A DNA stretch of 7,669 nucleotides from Chloroflexota bacterium (GTDB lineage Bacteria > Chloroflexota > Dormibacteria > CF-121). The notes beneath the pieces were generated by a model. The model ran no database searches. It was given only the letters and a program-made list of their open reading frames with translations, and had not been told where the DNA came from. Positions 6,274 through 7,669 of the stretch are shown here, piece after piece. The position numbers and the translations under genes are program-made. Position 1 is the first letter of the stretch, and each line of letters begins with the position of its first letter. Location: NCBI GenBank assembly GCA_005882525.1, contig VBGO01000188.1:1-7669 (forward strand), written 5' to 3'.

Positions 6274-6746
6274 GGCGCAGTGCACGTCAGCGCGGCTTCA
6301 CCGTCATCGAAGCCATGATCGGCGTTCTGCTGATGGCCATCCTCAGCCTGGCGATGGTCGGAACCTTCGCGGTTGGCTACCGAACCCTCTCGCAGGAGGC
6401 CCGGCAGATTGCTGCCGACAACGCCCTCAACGGCGCCGACATAGCGCTTACCCGCGACCTGAGCATGGCGACCGTGCTGCCGACCGGGACGATCGGCGGC
6501 GGCAGCACCGTTTCCTTTAACTATGGTGCGCCAGGGAGCAATGCGGTCGTCTACAGCATCGATGGCAGCAAGAACCTGATTCGCACCCTCAACGGCAATG
6601 ACCAGGTTGTCGCCCGCGGCATGACCACTGTCACGATCAGCGCGGCTGCCGGGAGCTGTTATGCGACGGTGATCCTGCAACCGTCCGCCGTCGGGGCGGC
6701 CGCCCAAACGCTCAACGTCGGCAACCGTCCTGGGGGTTGCGTCTGA
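6270..6746 (+). CDS. Type IV prepilin-like protein 2 (PilW/GspJ-like minor pilin)
   Basis: A 158-residue prepilin. The basic leader MRRSARQRG ends at the cleavage site G9/F10-T-V-I-E14, with Glu at mature position 5. A hydrophobic helix follows to about residue 35. The outer part is rich in Gly, Ser, Thr and Val, as in beta-rich minor pilins. Two cysteines near the end (C130 and C157) could form the C-terminal disulfide loop common in pilins. The N-terminus RGFTVIEAMIGVLLMAI resembles PilW/GspJ. The ATG overlaps the previous stop (ATGA), with AGGTGA 4 nt upstream, and the TGA overlaps the next ATG by one base. Predicted to join the tip or priming complex with its neighbours. Confidence 0.9.
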   Translation: MRRSARQRGFTVIEAMIGVLLMAILSLAMVGTFAVGYRTLSQEARQIAADNALNGADIALTRDLSMATVLPTGTIGGGSTVSFNYGAPGSNAVVYSIDGSKNLIRTLNGNDQVVARGMTTVTISAAAGSCYATVILQPSAVGAAAQTLNVGNRPGGCV

Positions 6747-7174
6747 TGCCGCGCAGGGCCAGAGCTGGTGAGCGTGGGCAGGCGCTCCTGGTGGTGCTCG
6801 TCTTCCTGGCCGCGTTTCTCCTGATCACCTGGGCCGGCCTCTCTCTTGCCAGCGCGGCCTTCCTCGGCCTGAACACGGTGCGGACAGATGCCCGCACCAC
6901 CTATGCACTCGACGCGGGGCTCGCCTATGCCATGTATGCGATCGACACCAAGAATGGCAACGGGTGTAATGCTCCCAAGACGAGTGCGGTGACCCTCAAT
7001 TACCCAGGGGGTCCCATCACGCTCAACGTGGGTATTGCCAAGGGCAACCCCTGCAGTGGGAACGGCGCCAACTGGAACGTCACCGTCACCGCCACCGGTA
7101 CGAATCGGACGCTGACGGCGCTGGTGACGGAACTGAACGCCAAACCGCTGGTTACCTGGGAAAGCATCCAGTGA
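6746..7174 (+). CDS. PilX-like membrane-anchored pilin-like protein lacking Glu5
   Basis: A 142-residue protein with a basic leader, then R10-G11-Q12-A13-L14-L15-V16 and one long hydrophobic helix (about 13-42). This resembles PilX N-terminal and RGQAL-type pilus proteins. If cleaved after G11, mature position 5 would be V16 rather than Glu, so it departs from the classical prepilin signature. The segment TTYALDAGLAYAMYAI (51-66) matches the amphipathic A-x-D/E-A-G-x-x-x-A pattern that follows the helix in PilX proteins. Cysteines C74 and C103 may pair. ATG 6746 is chosen because it overlaps the previous stop (TGATG) and follows a GGGGG at 6732-6736. A TTG at 6737 would add three residues but is less likely. 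Its place between minor pilins and pilM fits the usual PilX slot. Confidence 0.8.
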   Translation: MPRRARAGERGQALLVVLVFLAAFLLITWAGLSLASAAFLGLNTVRTDARTTYALDAGLAYAMYAIDTKNGNGCNAPKTSAVTLNYPGGPITLNVGIAKGNPCSGNGANWNVTVTATGTNRTLTALVTELNAKPLVTWESIQ

Positions 7175-7669
7175 CGCGCCTCTGCGCCGTCGACGTCGGA
7201 GCAAAAGAGTTGAAGCTGCTGGAGGCCGACGGTCGCCGGCTGACGCGCCACGCGGAAGTCCTGCTGCCCGAGGGGGCGCTGATCGATGGGATGCCCACAC
7301 CGTTGCTGACCACGGCCGTGCGGAGCGCCCTCGAGGCCGGCGCTTTTGCGACGACCCGAGCCCGGGTCGCGATCGGGGAGACAGGGACCGCCTTCCGCGA
7401 TTTCCGCTTGCCCGCCATCCCGGCCGGCGAGCTCAGCAGCGCCGTCGTGTTCGAGGGCCGGCGCCAGGTCCCGATGGAAGCCGCCGACGTGTATTTCGCG
7501 TGGCACGCCGCCCGCGACCGCACCGGCTACGCCGTCCACCTGGTGGCGGCCCGGCGAGCCATGATCGACGCGGTCGTGGAGGCCGTCACGGCGGCCGGTC
7601 TCCAGGTGGAGCGCATCGATCTGAAACCGCTGGCCCTGGCACGCGGCATGCGGACGACCGACGGGCTGC
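7171..7669 (+). CDS. pilM: PilM, actin-like pilus assembly protein (3' end outside window)
   Basis: Cytoplasmic actin/FtsA-like ATP-binding protein that joins PilN and PilO to form the inner-membrane alignment complex. The visible 166 residues begin with L4-C-A-V-D8-V-G-A-K-E-L-K-L-L, matching the nucleotide-binding DIGSSSVKLLE start of PilM. Next come LPEGALIDG (32-40), RVAIGETGTAFRDFRLP (65-81), ELSSAVVFEGRRQVPM (87-102), VHLVAARRAMIDAV (122-135) and AAGLQVERID (141-150). All are in PilM order and spacing. The start is a GTG that overlaps the previous stop as GTGA, with only a weak purine run (GGGAAAG) before it. The frame is open to the window edge; about half the protein is missing. pilN and pilO would be expected next. 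Confidence 0.9.
   Translation, partial: MTRLCAVDVGAKELKLLEADGRRLTRHAEVLLPEGALIDGMPTPLLTTAVRSALEAGAFATTRARVAIGETGTAFRDFRLPAIPAGELSSAVVFEGRRQVPMEAADVYFAWHAARDRTGYAVHLVAARRAMIDAVVEAVTAAGLQVERIDLKPLALARGMRTTDGL

Overview
The window is a GC-rich bacterial locus for a type IV pilus or type IV-pilus-like machine. It carries the motor ATPases, the platform protein, three pilin-like proteins and the start of the PilM scaffold. The gene set and order (pilT, small HTH gene, pilB, pilC, pilin-like genes, pilM), the GC-rich codon use and the Thr-Pro linker in the first protein suggest a Terrabacteria lineage such as Chloroflexota or Dormibacterota. That placement is inference; no marker gene is present.

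Layout. Bases 2-352 (+) are the tail of an exported protein: a Thr-Pro linker followed by a small beta-rich domain. It converges on a minus-strand membrane diguanylate cyclase (349-1203), and the two stop codons share the palindrome CTAG. Upstream of the cyclase on the same strand is a 133-codon ORF (1250-1651) encoding only the N-terminal half of a prepilin peptidase. A perfect 7-bp hairpin lies directly in front of the cyclase start. The peptidase fragment and pilT start back-to-back, with only 3 bp between start codons. From 1655 the plus strand carries pilT, an excisionase/BldC-like HTH gene, pilB, pilC, three prepilin-like genes and pilM, which runs off the end. From the HTH gene on, every junction overlaps by 1-8 bp, so this is one translationally coupled operon.

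How the parts fit. PilB carries an N-terminal MshEN module with both 24-residue c-di-GMP-binding motifs and the exact 5-residue spacer. The neighbouring GGDEF enzyme makes c-di-GMP and has a feedback I-site. The locus therefore looks like a pilus motor with its own second-messenger input.

Two genes look damaged or rearranged. pilT shifts frame near its 3' end in a way that fits a 22-nt deletion, and its lost tail survives as a 37-codon ORF joined by an ATGA overlap. The prepilin peptidase lacks its whole catalytic aspartyl half. I found no RNA gene, CRISPR array or insertion sequence, and no gene-free stretch over 300 bases.
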